Shown: positions 12,601-26,900 of the stretch, piece after piece
How positions within the stretch are numbered: the first letter of the stretch is position 1
Layout: every line of letters starts with the position of its first letter
From: Stercorarius parasiticus
Lineage: Eukaryota > Chordata > Aves > Charadriiformes > Stercorariidae
Length of the DNA: 64,000 nt
Direction of reading: 5' to 3'
Assembly (NCBI GenBank): GCA_013396915.1
Contig: VWZL01004638.1
Location: 496,001 to 560,000 of the forward strand
Notes under the pieces: generated by a model
Databases searched by the model: none
The model's input: only the letters and a program-made list of their open reading frames with translations
Told to the model about the DNA's origin: nothing
Program-made: the position numbers and the translations under genes

Positions 12601-15600
12601 GGTCCCTGTTACACAATGTTGCCCCAAAATCTATACCTCATTACATTGTGCATGAGTACTTTAAAAAAGTAAAGTTTAATTAAAATAATTCTGAATAGAA
12701 ATTATCAATAAAGGCGCGTACTTTGAAACTCTCATGGAAAATGTTTTGAAAGACGGAGAGAGGAGCAATTATTGCTGCAGTGTACCATATAAAATAGATT
12801 CTCTTTGTAAATTTGGTATTATGTTTGAGCTCAAAGATAACAGCTAGAGAAGAATTTAACAAGGAAGAATATTCTGGGACCCCTGTTCATTCTCAATCCT
12901 TGGAAGAGAAAGCTCTTGTATTGTTCCAAGTAATAAAAAAATCATACACTGATGTGACTGCGTGGGAGCCAGTGAAGCTTCTTTAGGCCTAATGACTGAA
13001 AGTCAGAGGTGAGTGAAGACAAATGGACCATTCGGATGATACTACTGCTTTACAGATGATAAAGCCAGATCTAGCAATGGCAGTTGGAATTAGGCTTTTG
13101 GGATATAATTAGGCTTTGGGGAAATAATTTTTGCCTCGATGGTTTCTCTATGTCAGAAAAGCTGACCTGGCTCCTCTGCCGATCTGGTGAGAGGTCCAAT
13201 TTGGAGAAAAGCTGTATCTCTTCCTCTCTGCCAGTCCTATACCTAGTAAGTGAAAGGGAGCCCAACTACTCAGAGCTCCCCTTCTTGGGCACATTGATCC
13301 AGGTGCATGGAAGAAGACACAGCCACTCACCACTCATGTGACACCAAACTTATAAGTCCTGTTTGCCTGAGTTACTGCTCCTGTCAAGAAAATCTTGAAG
13401 TCTCTTGCAGATAATAGGTAAACATCCTGAAATAGTAATTCCCCAAATCCCACGATGGAGAACATTTTAAATCTTTTGGCAAGGTAAACATCAAGAAAAT
13501 TCCAGAGCAATTTCAAGAATATAACACAGTTCTGAGTTTTTAGTCAGTTGTTAGTTGGTGACACAGCCCATGTTGCACACAGAGTAACTCTGAACAGTAT
13601 TTGGTGGGAGCGGTCTGCAGCACAAAGAATAAATGGTGAAAATGATTTTTGTTTATTGGCATACTCCTTTTTATTTAGCTGAAGGCCTTAATGATAGCTG
13701 CTGTATCTGGCGGAGTGGGCATCAGTATAAGAGCATGCTAGTTGCATTGCGTTTTGACGGTTATCTGGCAAACAAGTTACTTTCAGAAACTGGATCATTC
13801 CAGCAGCAGTGCAATCAATTTCCACTCTACCAGGCAGCTGTTGGCCAAGGTCACTTCAAAACAAATGCCTGTAAATTCCAGTTGTTCCCATCATGCAGCC
13901 CTAACCCTCAGTTCCAGTAGCCAGGCAAGCACACCCACACACACCTGGAGGAGGTGGGGGTCTCATCTCACACAACGTTGTGTCCTTGGGTCTGCCAAGG
14001 AGGAGAATTAGTGGGCTTTGCAGAAATACCTCTCTGAGCTCAGACAATAAGGAGTGTGATCATAGGACAGAACCTGCAAGGAAGAAATGGAGAGGTAGAA
14101 AAGGCATGAAAAAGTCTTTTGTTAAGGCTTATGCAGAAATGCAGACAGACTCATTCTCTCTCACCAGCTGCATGTCCTTTTTGTGTATGTACCAAAGGGT
14201 CTGCAGTCATCTTAATATTTGTGCTTCAGTATTTCTTCTGATGCAAATGATGATCAGGCATTGATGTTATGGGCCAGCTGTAACATTGTCTTTGTTGTTA
14301 TAAGAATACATAGAAGTGCTGTTCTAGCCGTGATGATACAGGATAGAAGAAATTTTTGTAAAGTGGCAATAGATTTTAGCGGACTACCTGATGTGACTGG
14401 GACAAACATACAAGCTTTATAGGCATAAAATAAGCATATAATATAAGCTCTGTGAAGCAGGAACGTGAGCATTTTCATTCTCTCTAAATGTGTTTCAGTA
14501 TTTTAGTGCACAGAAACTTGTTACTGAGAGCTTCTATTTATCCACCTTCCGTGGGAGGGAAGGCTTCATGGCTTACAGGCTTCTGTTCAGCATCACAGAT
14601 GATGTTGTTGCTCAGTGGCCATTAATATAGCTTTATCTATAATTAGCGAAGGTCTAATACCTTTCTGGCCATATGGAAAATGATAAGTTAGCTCCTGTCA
14701 TAACAGGAAAATAATTATCGGATAAAGTATAAATATCAAAACATGATAAATAATGGTTACCTCAGCAATCCTCAGCTGGATAAAAGTAGCATCTGCCTTC
14801 ACTTTTTGAATATCACACATGATTAATCTGGAGACAGTAAGGCACTTTCTCAGCTGTGCTGTCTCCACTGGGCAAGCCTGGCCAGGCAATCAGTCCCATG
14901 AAGGCGGCTGAGGCAAAAAGAGTCTGAAGCCTTTTGTTACCCTTAAGCTCTGCGGTGGTGTCTCTGAATGAAAGGTTTTCTTCCAGATATTTTTTAAGGA
15001 AAAGTGGGAATGGGAAGTAGGGGTGAGGTGAAAATGTAGCATTGGCTAGAAGTATTCAGTTCGCTCTTGCAATTTTGTTTGTGGAAAGTGCATCTAAACA
15101 AAGTTTTGTTTTATTCTTCTCAGAATTTCTACCATACTTATTATAGAACAGTATCTGACAGCCCTCTTGCATTGCAGAACTTGCCTCCCATTCGCTGACA
15201 GGTCACCCGTACAGATAGTCTGAACATCCCATTTCATTTGGAGACTGGACCTGACAAAACTGTTCAAATCTGAGTCAAAATTCCAAAGGTGACAGTGGGT
15301 GTTAGGCGCTGTGCAAAGCACATCACAAGTTTCTGTTGACTTGAACCTCTGATGGATGACAGTGTTGTCGCTACACTAGCGATGCCCCAAAACATTAATC
15401 TTTATGGCTATTTATTTGATAACAAAAAGGAGAAAATAAAGATCTGTGTGCATGTGTGCACCTGTGCTTTAAACGGGAGAAAAACAGGGCAACTGCCACA
15501 AATCCTGAGGGAAATTCACTGATAGAGAGCTGAAGTTCTCTCTTCGCTATTCCTGTGGAGGCTTTTGAATACAACTAACTGGCCCTCTCTGGTTTTCTTA

Positions 15601-18600
15601 AAATTGTGAAGTATATGAAGCTTTACTCCTATTTGAAATGAAAGGCAATACCATAATGCTCCAGAGTGTGCTGAAATTATTCCTGTAAGCTTAGTGCTAA
15701 CTGTTAATCCACCCTGACTTCGGAGACTGAAGGAGAACTGTGCTAGTGGAGAATTAGGACTGATTTTCGTATTTGTTAATTTCATATAACCTCAATTATC
15801 TGTACACGGATTGAATTTCTTAGTACAGTATCTTTCCCCNAGTTTGCTGTAGGTTCTGCATGGGTATTTACTACTTAAAATCAGCTTATCTAGCTTGAGG
15901 TCCATTAGCTTCCTTAGAGCTCTGGGACTTCGTCCTTTGCCTCTGGAAATTAAATATTTAATATTGCTTTGTCTGTGCTTACGTTGAAAAACATCCATCC
16001 TTCATTTGGGTACCATGTCAGAATTCATTGGGAAGCAACAGCTAATGTTGCCAGCTGAAATCAAACCTGACCCCCTCATTCCCTTTCTGCCCTCAGGGGC
16101 TCTGTTATTGTTACCATCTCAGGAACCCCTGGGGTTGCTTATGATAAAATGAAGTGAAATTAGGACCCTGGTAGAAAGCAGTCTGATATCCTAAGTAGTA
16201 TATGTACAAAAGGACCCCTTATATGAGATCCTTCTTGCTCTAACAGCTACTGCAGGATAACATAATGTGTATATGACTAAAAGGCATATAGTAGGTGAGT
16301 CAGTTGGATTGAAACATTTTTTTCTTTTTTCTCAAGTGTGTTACTTGAAATGAACAATGCACATACATAGAGCTTGTCTTGCCAGTTTAAAAACAATTTC
16401 TTCGAAGAAGAATATGAGGTGATGGGGACAGAGTACGAATGGGTTTAATATTATATTTGAAATCATATTTTTTTCTATCTTTTTATCTTTTATCTCTCTC
16501 TCTAATTTTTATGGTGACCTGCTTGAGTGCTTTGCCCATGAAGCATCCTTCCTGGGATTAAATGTAGTGAATTTATTTCAAAATACGCACAGTCAGTGGA
16601 CAACTTGCACATAACATTGTAAAGATTCAATTCATATCAACACTAAACATACAATGTAAACTGTAGGGCTTTAAATTCAGAATTATTTGAGCAGGCTATC
16701 TAAATGTTTAGATGTGTGATATCAGTATTGGTAGAAGCAACACAGTCATCCCAGTTTTTAGCTGTTTCATCTTGTTAAAGTCTTGTTCAGAGATTTTAAC
16801 AGTACATGTTACCTGTCTTTGGAGACAGATGCTTACATTTTATGAGACTTTGTAAATCATTTTAAAAAATACAGATTTTTTTTTTTTTGGTTTGGTAGTT
16901 GACAAGTACCATTGTATCCATTCAATAAGTATATGCGTGTTTGGTTTAGAATTAAAGAAAAAAATAGCAACAAAGCAACACACTTCTTAGAGATTTGTTC
17001 TGTAAGAATTATGTTATTGATTGATTAAACTTAATTGGTCAAACTAAGATTGGTGAAGGCACCAAATTCTGTATTTCATAAAACAAATATTAAAGAATTT
17101 TTTTTCTGTATCACTAAAAGAATACGTACTCATATAATGCTACTATTTTCTTAAAGCTTATAATGAGCTTTTAACAAGTATTTTATATGACATAAGGCAT
17201 TCCTGGGAAACAAGGAGATAATGTTGTATGATTACAGGTGGACACTCTGCACTTCCGTGGTTTCAGATTAGTTCAGGTTCTCCTGAGTTACTGTGTGATG
17301 AGTGCTAATGTTGTCTAAGAGGGTGGGAATATTTTAAAGCTGTTAGGTTGGTTGGTTGTTTTTATTTTTAAATTCATTTATTATACACATCTACATTGTT
17401 AGAAACATTTTGTTATGTGTTTGTTTTACTAGTTCACCAGGACACCCGTTTCATGTAAAATTGTGTCAATATTTAATAGTGGAAGGATAAAATTTCTTTT
17501 AAAGTTTTTTTTTCGTATTCTTTACTGGAAACAAAGAGGACGGACTATAGCACGTCTTTATCCAGGGCTGGAAACAGCAAGGAGATTTTCTTCCCCTTAT
17601 ATTTTCAGTACAATGGAAGACTTTGCCTGATGGTAGAGGTGCCACAAGGATTGAGAGCTTCTTGTGCCCTCTAGGGATGACTAGAGTGCAGCCGAGGGCC
17701 TCACTGCTTTCTGTGCTCGCTAGGAAAAACTGGTGAGTGGTAGCATAGGTTACAACATTTAATAGTCTCACAGGTTCTTCAGTTTGTATCCCTGCTGTAT
17801 TTTGACCATTTCCAGGAAAAGGCTCTGTGGACGTTCACTTGTACATCATTCATCTACTCATCTTGTCCTACCCTTTCTGTCTCAGTCACGGTGTAACGGC
17901 CTGTTTGAAGATTTAACCTTCTTAGACATCACATATTTTTTCCATGGTTAAAAATTTTACCTATTTTGCATGATGCAGCCTGAACAACAACAGGAAAAAG
18001 CTAGTTGATTCAGAAACACCTGCAAGCAGTTCCTCAAGGGTGAAATCTTCATTTTGTCATCCAGTGAAAATGAAAGTATTTTATGGTGTGCTAAAACAGC
18101 ATTGCTAGTGCAAGCTACTTAGGTACCTAAATCCTGCTCTTGAAAGATAGTGTTTGTAATAAGTTTAGTATAGCTGTTGTTTTCATATAGTCTTTTACAA
18201 ATATAATGTCTTCGGTAACTGATGATTAGCGCTGGTCAGTTGACGTGGAGTGATACATTCAGTGGAAACATATCCAAGGTCCAAGATCACTTGGCTGAAG
18301 GGTCTTCTATAAGGGCACAACCTTTTCTCAGGGACCCAAAAACCTGGGCAGATGATAGTGGAAGGTTGGAAATGATGCTCCCAGTGGTGTCTTGAATCTA
18401 TTACAGCAGTTTTTCCGGAGGTCAGGGTAGCTCTCACCTTTACTTTTGGAAACTCTGTGGGCACAGGACTTAGTCTTACCAGCAGTTGGAAATTAATGAG
18501 CAGTATCAAACATCAGGTTGTTCATTTCAAATGCCTGTTTTTCCAAATGATGGTAGCTCCCCATTATGCCCTTCTACTTAATTTCTCATTGCTTATTCAT

Positions 18601-19234
18601 ATTTGGTTTTGATGTGCAATTGAAATATTGGCCCCCTCTTCTTAAACAAGCTTGTAGTTGATTACGTGTAACCCTTGTCAGTTATGAAACTGAACTGCAA
18701 TATTAACCCATGGTGGCATTTCAGATTATAAATTGGAATAAGAAATAGGAATGGTAATTGTTGTATTTTGGGGGAAAGGTTGTCTTACAGTGATTTTGGT
18801 CTGGTGAATTATTCTAGTAAATTCCACTCCAGTAAGAAAAAGCCAAGTATCAAAATTAGTAAGCGAACAAGAATCTTCTATTTCGTTCTCAAAAAGTGCT
18901 TCAAGATAAATTTGGGGAAAATGAGATCATGACTTTAAGCAGCATAACGTTCCTAGTTTATTAATATGCCAAGTAACATGTCAAAACAAGAAATCAAATG
19001 CAATTTGCCAATTTCTCCCTACAAAAAACAAAATACAGTGCTCCACACAATGTAGTAGGAATTTTAATTTGATCTTGTCCCTCTAGATTGAAGTCAGCCA
19101 TCAAGTTTCCAAGTAAATTTAATACCCTATAAATGTGATTGATTGCTGATGTGGTAATCCAGTTAGCTGCTGGAATGTTTAATAGCTGGAGAATCCATTT
19201 AGAGAAGAATAAAGATCTGGAGGTTAAGATACTG
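9621..19234. other. AT-rich unannotated DNA
   Basis: I find no gene in this stretch. It contains a short CA-rich tract at 10493-10520, an ambiguous base at 15840 and several pyrimidine or T runs. Open frames are at most 95 codons, lie on both strands and overlap each other. No protein family, splice-bounded exon or RNA fold was recognised. Confidence 0.6.
10493..10520. repeat. Imperfect (CA)n microsatellite
   Basis: CACACA units interrupted by CCCG and CCC. It is a short, degenerate dinucleotide repeat. Confidence 0.7.
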
Positions 19235-19352
19235 GAGTATTTTCAAGAGGTCTAATTTCAGTTCTTAGCTTTGACATGAATTTGGGATAAATCCCCTTCT
19301 CTGTGCCTCTCTTTATGAAATGGGGATTTCTGTATCCTCTACCTGGTGGGCA
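19235..19352 (+). mobile_element. Probable MIR-family SINE fossil
   Basis: Reading forward, the order of recognisable pieces matches the MIR body. These are a segment resembling 'agacctgggttctagtcc', then 'cagttcttagctttgacatg' in place of the 'agctctgccactgac' block, then 'cttctctgtgcctctcttt', then 'gaaatggggatttctgta'. The last two correspond to the MIR 'ctctgtgcctcagtttccc' and 'aaaatggggataataata' stretch. Divergence is high and there are no ends or tail, so it is an old internal remnant. The call is by eye. Confidence 0.55.
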
Positions 19353-20837
19353 TGAACATGGGTATGAACCATACGGTCCCATCAACACAGGTATAAGACA
19401 TAAGGTTCTACAATAGGATTTTCCTTATATTTCAGAAAGATCAAGTCAGCAAATGTTACATGCAGCTTGTGTGTTACTTTAAAATATTTTAGCCAATTGA
19501 GGAGAAAAAGGAAATGAGAAACTCTTCCTAGCTTGATCTCTCAGCTCATATATCTGTCTGTTCAGGATGATGATAATTGTAATTTTGAGTCCAGTCAGAG
19601 ATTTAACAGCTTTTAGTACTGCTAGTTTCACACCGAAGTTACATCATCTCGTTAGTATTTCACTCCCTCAGTAACAACATATCTTTACATTTAAAATCTT
19701 CTTTTGCTTGTAGTCGCATATACAGGAGACTTAACGATTTTAGCTTTTGTCCTTTTCCTCTGAAAAGGGTGAATGTCAAATGATTTCTGTGACAATTTGT
19801 GTCAGACTTGTGCCTTTCTTTTCTCCCATTAGACAAATCCATCCCACTTATCATTATGTTTAAAAAAAAAAAACGTTATATGTAATATGATGTGAGTGCA
19901 TAAAAGCATGCAAAGACAATGCTGGTATGACAGCTAATTAAAACCAGGTGCTTTAATGCTGAGAAGCAAACAAAAATCTTTAGAGTTACTGAAAACCAAA
20001 GTGTCATGAAGGCAAAACAGAATTGCAGAGGGCTTGTTCAAGGGACAGCTCAAAAGATTTATGGAGTACAAAGGAATACGAATGATTTCCTGGTGGAAAA
20101 CTGTATTATTATGGATCCCAAATGACAAGTCATTGTTGCCTTGGTACTGGGAGACTTGCTATAGTCGCAAAGCAACTATAGGTGACTTTTCAGCTTACGG
20201 TACTAGATACCAACAAAACAAAGTCTTGTAGATCAGTCAGATGCCCCAAATTCATTGCAGATGATCCTTCAACCTGATCAGTTGGGTAAGTCCTTCACAC
20301 TACTGTTTAGCCTCTTCAGACAACTGTGGTATCACTCATGTTTGCATACGGAAAAAATGAATGGTATCATCTAATTTTTATCTAAGGGTTATTTTGGCCC
20401 TAATACAAATGTTAATAGCCAAGCAAAAGTAGTGTTGGGAAGAGAATATACATTTAGATTGCATGTTTTCTCTGATCCGAATGCAAGTTTTAACTATATG
20501 TTTTTAAGTACAGATGTGTTAATCTAAAGCCTTCACATACTGCTAAGCTCCCTTCCTTTATTACCAGGAGATCTTATGAAAAACACAGATATTTTACAAA
20601 GCCCTGTCACATACTGTGGAGTAATTTATAGAGGTTTTTTTTTTTTACTTAATATTTTAAACATAAGCCTTTTCAGTTAAGTTCTTTTTTGATCCTTTCA
20701 GCACTTTTGCTTTATGAGTGTGTGTGTATATACACATGCTGGGCTCCTGTTTCGGTGAAGCCTGAGCCCATACTAGGCTACAGAGCAAGAGTATAGTGAG
20801 TAGGCTGAGGGAGATAATTATTACCCACTGCTGTTCA
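19353..20837. other. AT-rich unannotated DNA
   Basis: I see no gene or mobile element that I can support here. There is an A-run near 19861-19872 and a short TGTGTATATACACA stretch near 20720-20736. Confidence 0.55.
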
Positions 20838-21213
20838 TCCTCAAGAGGAGAAGACTAAGGGGAAATCTAATTGTTGTCTTTGACTGCCTGGTGGATGACT
20901 GCAGAGAAGGCAATCCCGCTCTCTTTTGAGGTGTGCAGCAAAAGGGCTGGAAGCAATGGCCACAGGTTGCAGCAAGGAATGCTTCAGCTAGATAAGGGAA
21001 AAAATCCTTCACGGTGAGAGTGGTGATTTTTGGCATGGGCACTGATGCCCAGAGGGGTGGTGGAATCTCTATTTCTGGATAGTCAAAACCCATCTGGAAA
21101 AGATCATGAGCAAAATGACTCCTACTTCGAAGTTATCCCTGCTTTGAGAAGAGAGTCTCACCGGGTCATCTCCAGAAGGCCTTGCAATAGGAGTTTTTCT
21201 GTGATTCTATCAG
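20838..21213 (+). mobile_element. Old, diverged CR1 LINE 3' fragment
   Basis: In the forward direction this follows the order of a CR1 3' end. It starts with a segment matching the 'ctggagaagaggaggct' block (here tcaagaggagaagactaagg), passes through a region equivalent to the ORF2 C-terminus, and ends in tgtgattctatcag, a decayed form of the CR1 terminal repeat. In-frame stops and indels are frequent, so the coding sequence is long dead. It is far more diverged than the CR1 copies near 44 kb and points to an older insertion in the opposite orientation. Confidence 0.8.
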
Positions 21214-21260
21214 ATGTGTGTATGTATATATATCTCTCTCTATATCTATATATATAAAAA
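21214..21260. repeat. TG/TA/TC microsatellite at the CR1 3' end
   Basis: A run of TGTGTATG, TATATA, CTCTCT and TATATA units starts immediately after the CR1 terminus. Simple repeats often grow from the terminal repeats of such elements. Confidence 0.85.
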
Positions 21261-23930
21261 TGAAGAAGTATGTATTGCTTTATGGTTTGCTATTGGCACA
21301 GCCTCTCAGGGTACTAAACATGCACAGGTTAAGTAGAATTTGGAAGAGCTGGCATTTGCTTCAGGAAAAAATAAAAGTAACATTATACAAGGAACTAAAG
21401 AAATGCTTTGAAGTGGCAGCAAGATGTCATGTGTTTGGCAGTTAGAGATAACAACATTTAGGCCTTGTGGGAATAGATTCCCTTTCCTCCTCCTCCTGCT
21501 CTGTTTTGCTTCTAGAGCATGCTTTTGGCAATAGAAAATGTCATTCTATGCATCACGTAACACTTTGGTTACAGTTCCTAAAATAGGATTCAGATGAGGG
21601 TACAGTCAGCATTTGAAACCAACTACTGTACATGGAGAACAGACATAAAAGACTTGCGCTGAAAAAGATGAACCCATTTCTGTTTCATTTTCAGAGTGTG
21701 TTGGCAAGAGTTGTGATCACTGACATTTTGGGGGCAGTTCCTGAGAAGTGCATAACTCAGTTGTCTTCCTCTGTTACTGCCACATGAACATTGACACAGT
21801 TTGTTTGTGCAAATGTGTTGTCAAAATGAAAGCATTTGTTTTAAATCAGTCCCGTTTTACTTCAAAAGTGAAAGAAGACTTTGGCGTGTATTTTGCAAAG
21901 CCATAGGAGTTAATGTCTAGGAGGCAAAGAAACTGAAAAAAGGGGGTGTAGTGTGTCGCAGACATGAAGAAGCTGTTTGTACAATACATATAAAAGCCTG
22001 GGAATGAATAGAGAGTCTCTTGTCAGGAAGTTCATGACCATCTAAACCCCACTTGACATTAAAAATCAAGCGTGGCACAAAGTAGAACAGACACCATGTT
22101 CACTACAGGCATCTGTTTGTCCACAGTTTTGAAGCAGGAAGCAAGATGAGACTTTGGCATGAATAACGTCTTTTTTTGAGTTTGAAGGACACGGAATACT
22201 GAGATACAGAAAGTGATGGTGCTGGAGGTTTAGTTAGGTGTGTATGAGCTTTCTCTGGATATTTGCAGAGGAATGTAGTAACCTTTAATAAGCCCTGGGA
22301 AGGAAGCAAAATATCCCAAGTGAGGAGGGCCCAGCTTTATACTGCTTCAGTCTGAATCCTACAAACATTTCAATAAATGCATGACTTGAGCTACTTGAAA
22401 ACATGCTAAATTTTTGGTGGAATTGTCCCACTACTCATACGTTTATTATGAACATTCAGGCGGTGTACCTTGTACCTGAGATGGTAGGAGCAATCCTTAT
22501 ACTCTCATGTGTTATTTAAGAAATATATGTAAGACTATAAAGAAAATGCTGATTTTGTTGACCTTGGAAGCAAAATCTGATTGATTTTATGGCACCCAGG
22601 ATTCCACCTTATGTTAGGGAATTTCAAAGCAACCTTTGTGATTTACAGGTCTGAATTTTAGTGGGATTCAGTGGAAGCTGCCTTAATATGCCTTGATAAT
22701 CCTAACTCCATATATTACGGGGTGTAGTTAAATTGAAAGTAAAATAGTGTCTTTACCTGTGAGTGCTTTAACTGTGCTTTCTCAACAGTCTTTTCATTCA
22801 ACTTGGAAGATTTCAAAACGAGATTAACTTTGTTTTCCTGTTTTATATAGTTGGAGAACATGATATGTATAAACCGGGCCCCATGCTTGTACAAAAATCT
22901 TCCGGCTTTAGTGATGCTCTTGTATAACAGGATACCTAGCTTCCATGCCTTCTGTGCAGACTGGGATCAATAATAATACAACACAAACACCAAACATAGA
23001 ACAGTGAATAGAAATTCCAGCTTTTATTTTCATAAAAATAACCAGAATATCTGCAATGCCTATTAAGGCTTTTAACGACTTTGAAATATAAGGCATGACA
23101 TGTTGTTTTAATTTATATACAACAAACACCACATTTCTAAAGTTGCTATTTGGGTTTTTTAAAAGATGAAACTGATGATAGCTAAAATGAAATGAAGTAA
23201 GTTTTATGCATGTTGCATTTTAACAAGTCTGCTGTCTCATTGGAATGCACTGCCTTCTTGTGCTACATTTTATTTTTGGAATTTAATAAGGCGCCTGTCA
23301 TATCTGCCTCAAGGCTAAAGAATATCATGAGGGAGAAATCCAAAGTACTGTCATGTTTGACTGACAGGGGGCCAATTTTAATTTTTGTATGGGAGGTGGC
23401 TGATATTAACAGGCTGTAGTGCTGAAGATGCATTGCTCTACCATCTGCTTTAAAGACCCTGTGTTGATGAGCAAGTAATGACGTTGCTCAGTGACATTTA
23501 TCAGGTGAATTTGGCTCTGACACTCAGTAGAGAATTTTCATTAAAAAATTAATTCTGTGCATTTTACAGTGAAGCCTATTGTGGTGATAGATTCTGGTAC
23601 AGTGCCATGTATCTCCAGAAGCTGCTCTAATTACCTGAGAAACTTGGGAAAGCAATAAACTACTACTTTCCATTTCTTGTGTGTACTCCCTTAGCATATA
23701 ATTAACACACTGACTCACTTAGCTTAAATCTCTGAAGATCTATGTCTATGTGATGATTACTAGCTCTTCAAAGTAATAAGCAAATGCACCTCAGTGGCTC
23801 AGTGACTGGATGGCAGTGGGACTGGCAGCCTTTGTGAGGTGCAGTCTGAGTGCGGCATTCTCTAAATGTTCACTGGCAAAGTGAGTAAGATACAGTAATA
23901 GTAGAAATGCTACAACTTAGGCAAACATTT

Positions 23931-23990
23931 AAAAAAAAAAAAACCCAAACAAAAACCAAACCAACAAAAACCCCACAAAACCCTCCCAAA
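23931..23990. repeat. A/C-rich low-complexity tract
   Basis: Thirteen A, then alternating A and C runs of two to four C. The composition closely resembles the tract at 2207-2300. On the minus strand it has several GGG runs with uneven loops, so quadruplex potential is marginal. Confidence 0.85.
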
Positions 23991-26900
23991 GGGAGCTCTA
24001 ATAAAATATTCCATCAACCTCTTCACTCAAATGGGAGAAAAAAGGTTTCTATTCAGCAAGTCAGGATTTTGAGGCCTGGGCATTGCCTGAACTGGAGACT
24101 CTGTGGACACCTGATATTGATATAAATTAGAAGTCTTCTCTTTCAATATTTGTAGTAACATTTATTCATGTTGGTTAACTTTATTTCTCATTAGAATACC
24201 ATTAGGAAAAAAAAAAATCTTGTCTAAGAAATTAACGCAAATTCCTTTGGAAGCAGCATCATTTAATTAAGTTTGGCATTTAATCTAGCATCTCTTCCTG
24301 TGCTTAGATGTGTCAGATCTGCATGTATACTTGTCCAGTTCAGAATGACTTTCAGGTGACCTGGAAGGAACAAGTAGTCTTACCATAGCTTTTCAGGCTC
24401 CTGTAAGTGCACCCTGGCAGGTGATGGCACTTTCATTGATAGTCTTGGAAGACAGAGTAAAGGCTTAATAAAACATAGTAAGTGGGGTTATGGTTCAGTG
24501 TTCATTAATACTCATCTCTGTTAAGCTAGATTATTTTGTGGTGCCTATTTGATTTGAACCAAGGCTAAGCATAAATTCTACTGAGTTTGTTATAGCACAC
24601 AATAAGGGGTTTGTGCCAAGTCTATGCAGCTGACTAGAAGAGATGATGCTTCCTCCAACCTATAGTTAAAGCAACATATACGGAGAATTGCAGATACAGC
24701 ATGAAGCCTACTAAGGCCAGTGTCGTGGAATATGACGACATCACCCCAAATGATTGGGACATGATGTCTAAGTAGAGCAGTTTAAGGAACAACTGCACTT
24801 TTTGGTGGATTGAGAGAACACATCAGGCAGATTGCATAGCATTATGCTGATGATCGTCAAAATACTTAAGAACAGCTTAATGTAAACCAGGTGAGTTACC
24901 CATTAATGTCTCTGGAGATGATTTGATTAGCCATTTCATCTAGTCAGATAATTTTAGATGACAAACATTCTGTTTAAAGTATTATGACTAATTTTTTTAA
25001 CTCATCTCTTGGGTTTTGTTGTGGCCAGAGAGGCTTATTATTTAAAGCAAACTATAAATACTCTTAAGCACATTTTCACAGAAAATTTAAAAGTAGTTTT
25101 CAGACAGCTTTGTTGGCCTTTTGGGGGGTGAAGTGGATTAATTCTTTGACATTGTGTAGTGTTTCTCCTTCCTTTTGTGACAGGAATATTTCTCCATTGT
25201 CTGGTTTAGTAATGTGAATACTTACAAGAGTATTTGGCTCAGCAAATAATTTGCTGTAGAACTGATGATAGCCTACACCTGGTTTGGGAGGCATACGCTA
25301 GTAAGAGATGGAAAAAACAATACTCACTTAATGGGAGTCATGGAAGAAGGAAGTTTGTTACCTTTTGAGAAAGGTCTGCTTTGGGAGCAATTTTATAGCA
25401 GGTGAGTACCATGTGCATTCATCACCTTGATGTGTACCTGCCCGCTGACCTATCCTACAGAGGTCATCTGGGTCAGGTCTTCAAGCAGCTTTTCTAATTG
25501 GGGACCCCTGATAAGCATCTGCTTGATCTGCCCCTGGCTGCTATACAATCTCCCTTTTTCCCCTGTGGCATGGCTCCCTCGCTCTCTGAAGTGAATGCCA
25601 GCCAAAGGAAAAACACTGTATAGCTGGGAGATGGGGTAAGGCAGAAGGGGCTGGCTCAAATGCAGTTTCCTCCTTCAGAGATATCTAGTTTCTAAACCCT
25701 CCTTTTTTCTGCCCTTCTCAAGTGGAAGTGTTTCCAGCTGACTGCCTTGTCCAGGTGTTAGTCCTCCTGTTACCTTTGAACCTTTGTAGTGTGCCTAGAC
25801 CTCCTGCTGGTGGTCAAGGCAGAGTTAAATAACCGTATGGCTGCCTGCTGCTGAGCTCAGTTATCTCGTCACTCACAACCTGAGCAGATGGTTGTATTGC
25901 TCAGCCTTGAGAGACAGTCTCTTTCTCTTCTAAGAGTAAATTAGCCTATGGCTGGAGACTCATGGAGGTGTTTTTGTTGCTTGCTTTTTGTTCCTTGCTT
26001 GTTTTCCCACATAAGGAAAGAACTGTGGGGCTTAAACAAGAGTCTGTCAGAAGCAACGTGAAAGCCAGTAAAATAATAGACGGCCATCACAACAGGAACC
26101 TTAATTTAAATATTAGTATAAAGCTTAAGCAAACCTGAGGTGTTAGGCTTTTTTTTGGTGGTGTTTTTTTTTTTTCAAACGTTCCTTTTCAGCTATTGCA
26201 TGTTCATTTATTCGCCCACTTCCCAAGGCTCTGCCTGATTGTTTCAGTTTGCAGCACATTGGGACGAATGTTGTCATTCTTCTTTACAGGGAAGCAGGTT
26301 TAAAGCCATAAGGTTTTTTAATCACCAGCTGCTGGTCCTGAGTGACAAACCATGACACAGAATATGTCTTGTTTGCCTGGGTCTCTCATTTAAAGGGAAG
26401 AAAAAAAAACCAACACCTCTGCTGATGGAATGATTTCTGTCCTGTTTTTTTCCTCCTTCCTTATGAAAGAAGTAGTTGGTTCTGGACATCCTAAGCCTTT
26501 TTGACAAAATGGTAACATCACGGTTCATTTCAACCACACTTTTGTAATCATTTCATACTTCTAGCAACAGAAAGTCAGATTAGGTGCATCCCTAGTGTTC
26601 TGCAATTGGAATTAGGAGCAAGAGGAAAATTACTTTCCTGAAGGGAAAAAGTGTAAAGGGGATATATTCCTCTTCCTCTCCCACCGCTTTCCCTTTTTTC
26701 CTCCCCTGCTTATTTTCTCTGTGAGTATACAGCACCAGCAGCTGGCTGAGGCCAGATATTCAAAAGAACAGGGATTCTGAGGAGAAAAAAGGGCCAGAGA
26801 AATGGGAGAGGAAACACATTTTCCTTTGATCAGAACAGAGCAGATCTGAGTTAGCAGAAATCCTTCTATGGACATCAGCAGGTTAATGCAAGAAATAACA

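Noticed and set aside
25795..25816. Second possible CTCF motif on the minus strand (ccaccagcaggagg)
   Set aside because: Three core positions disagree with the consensus.
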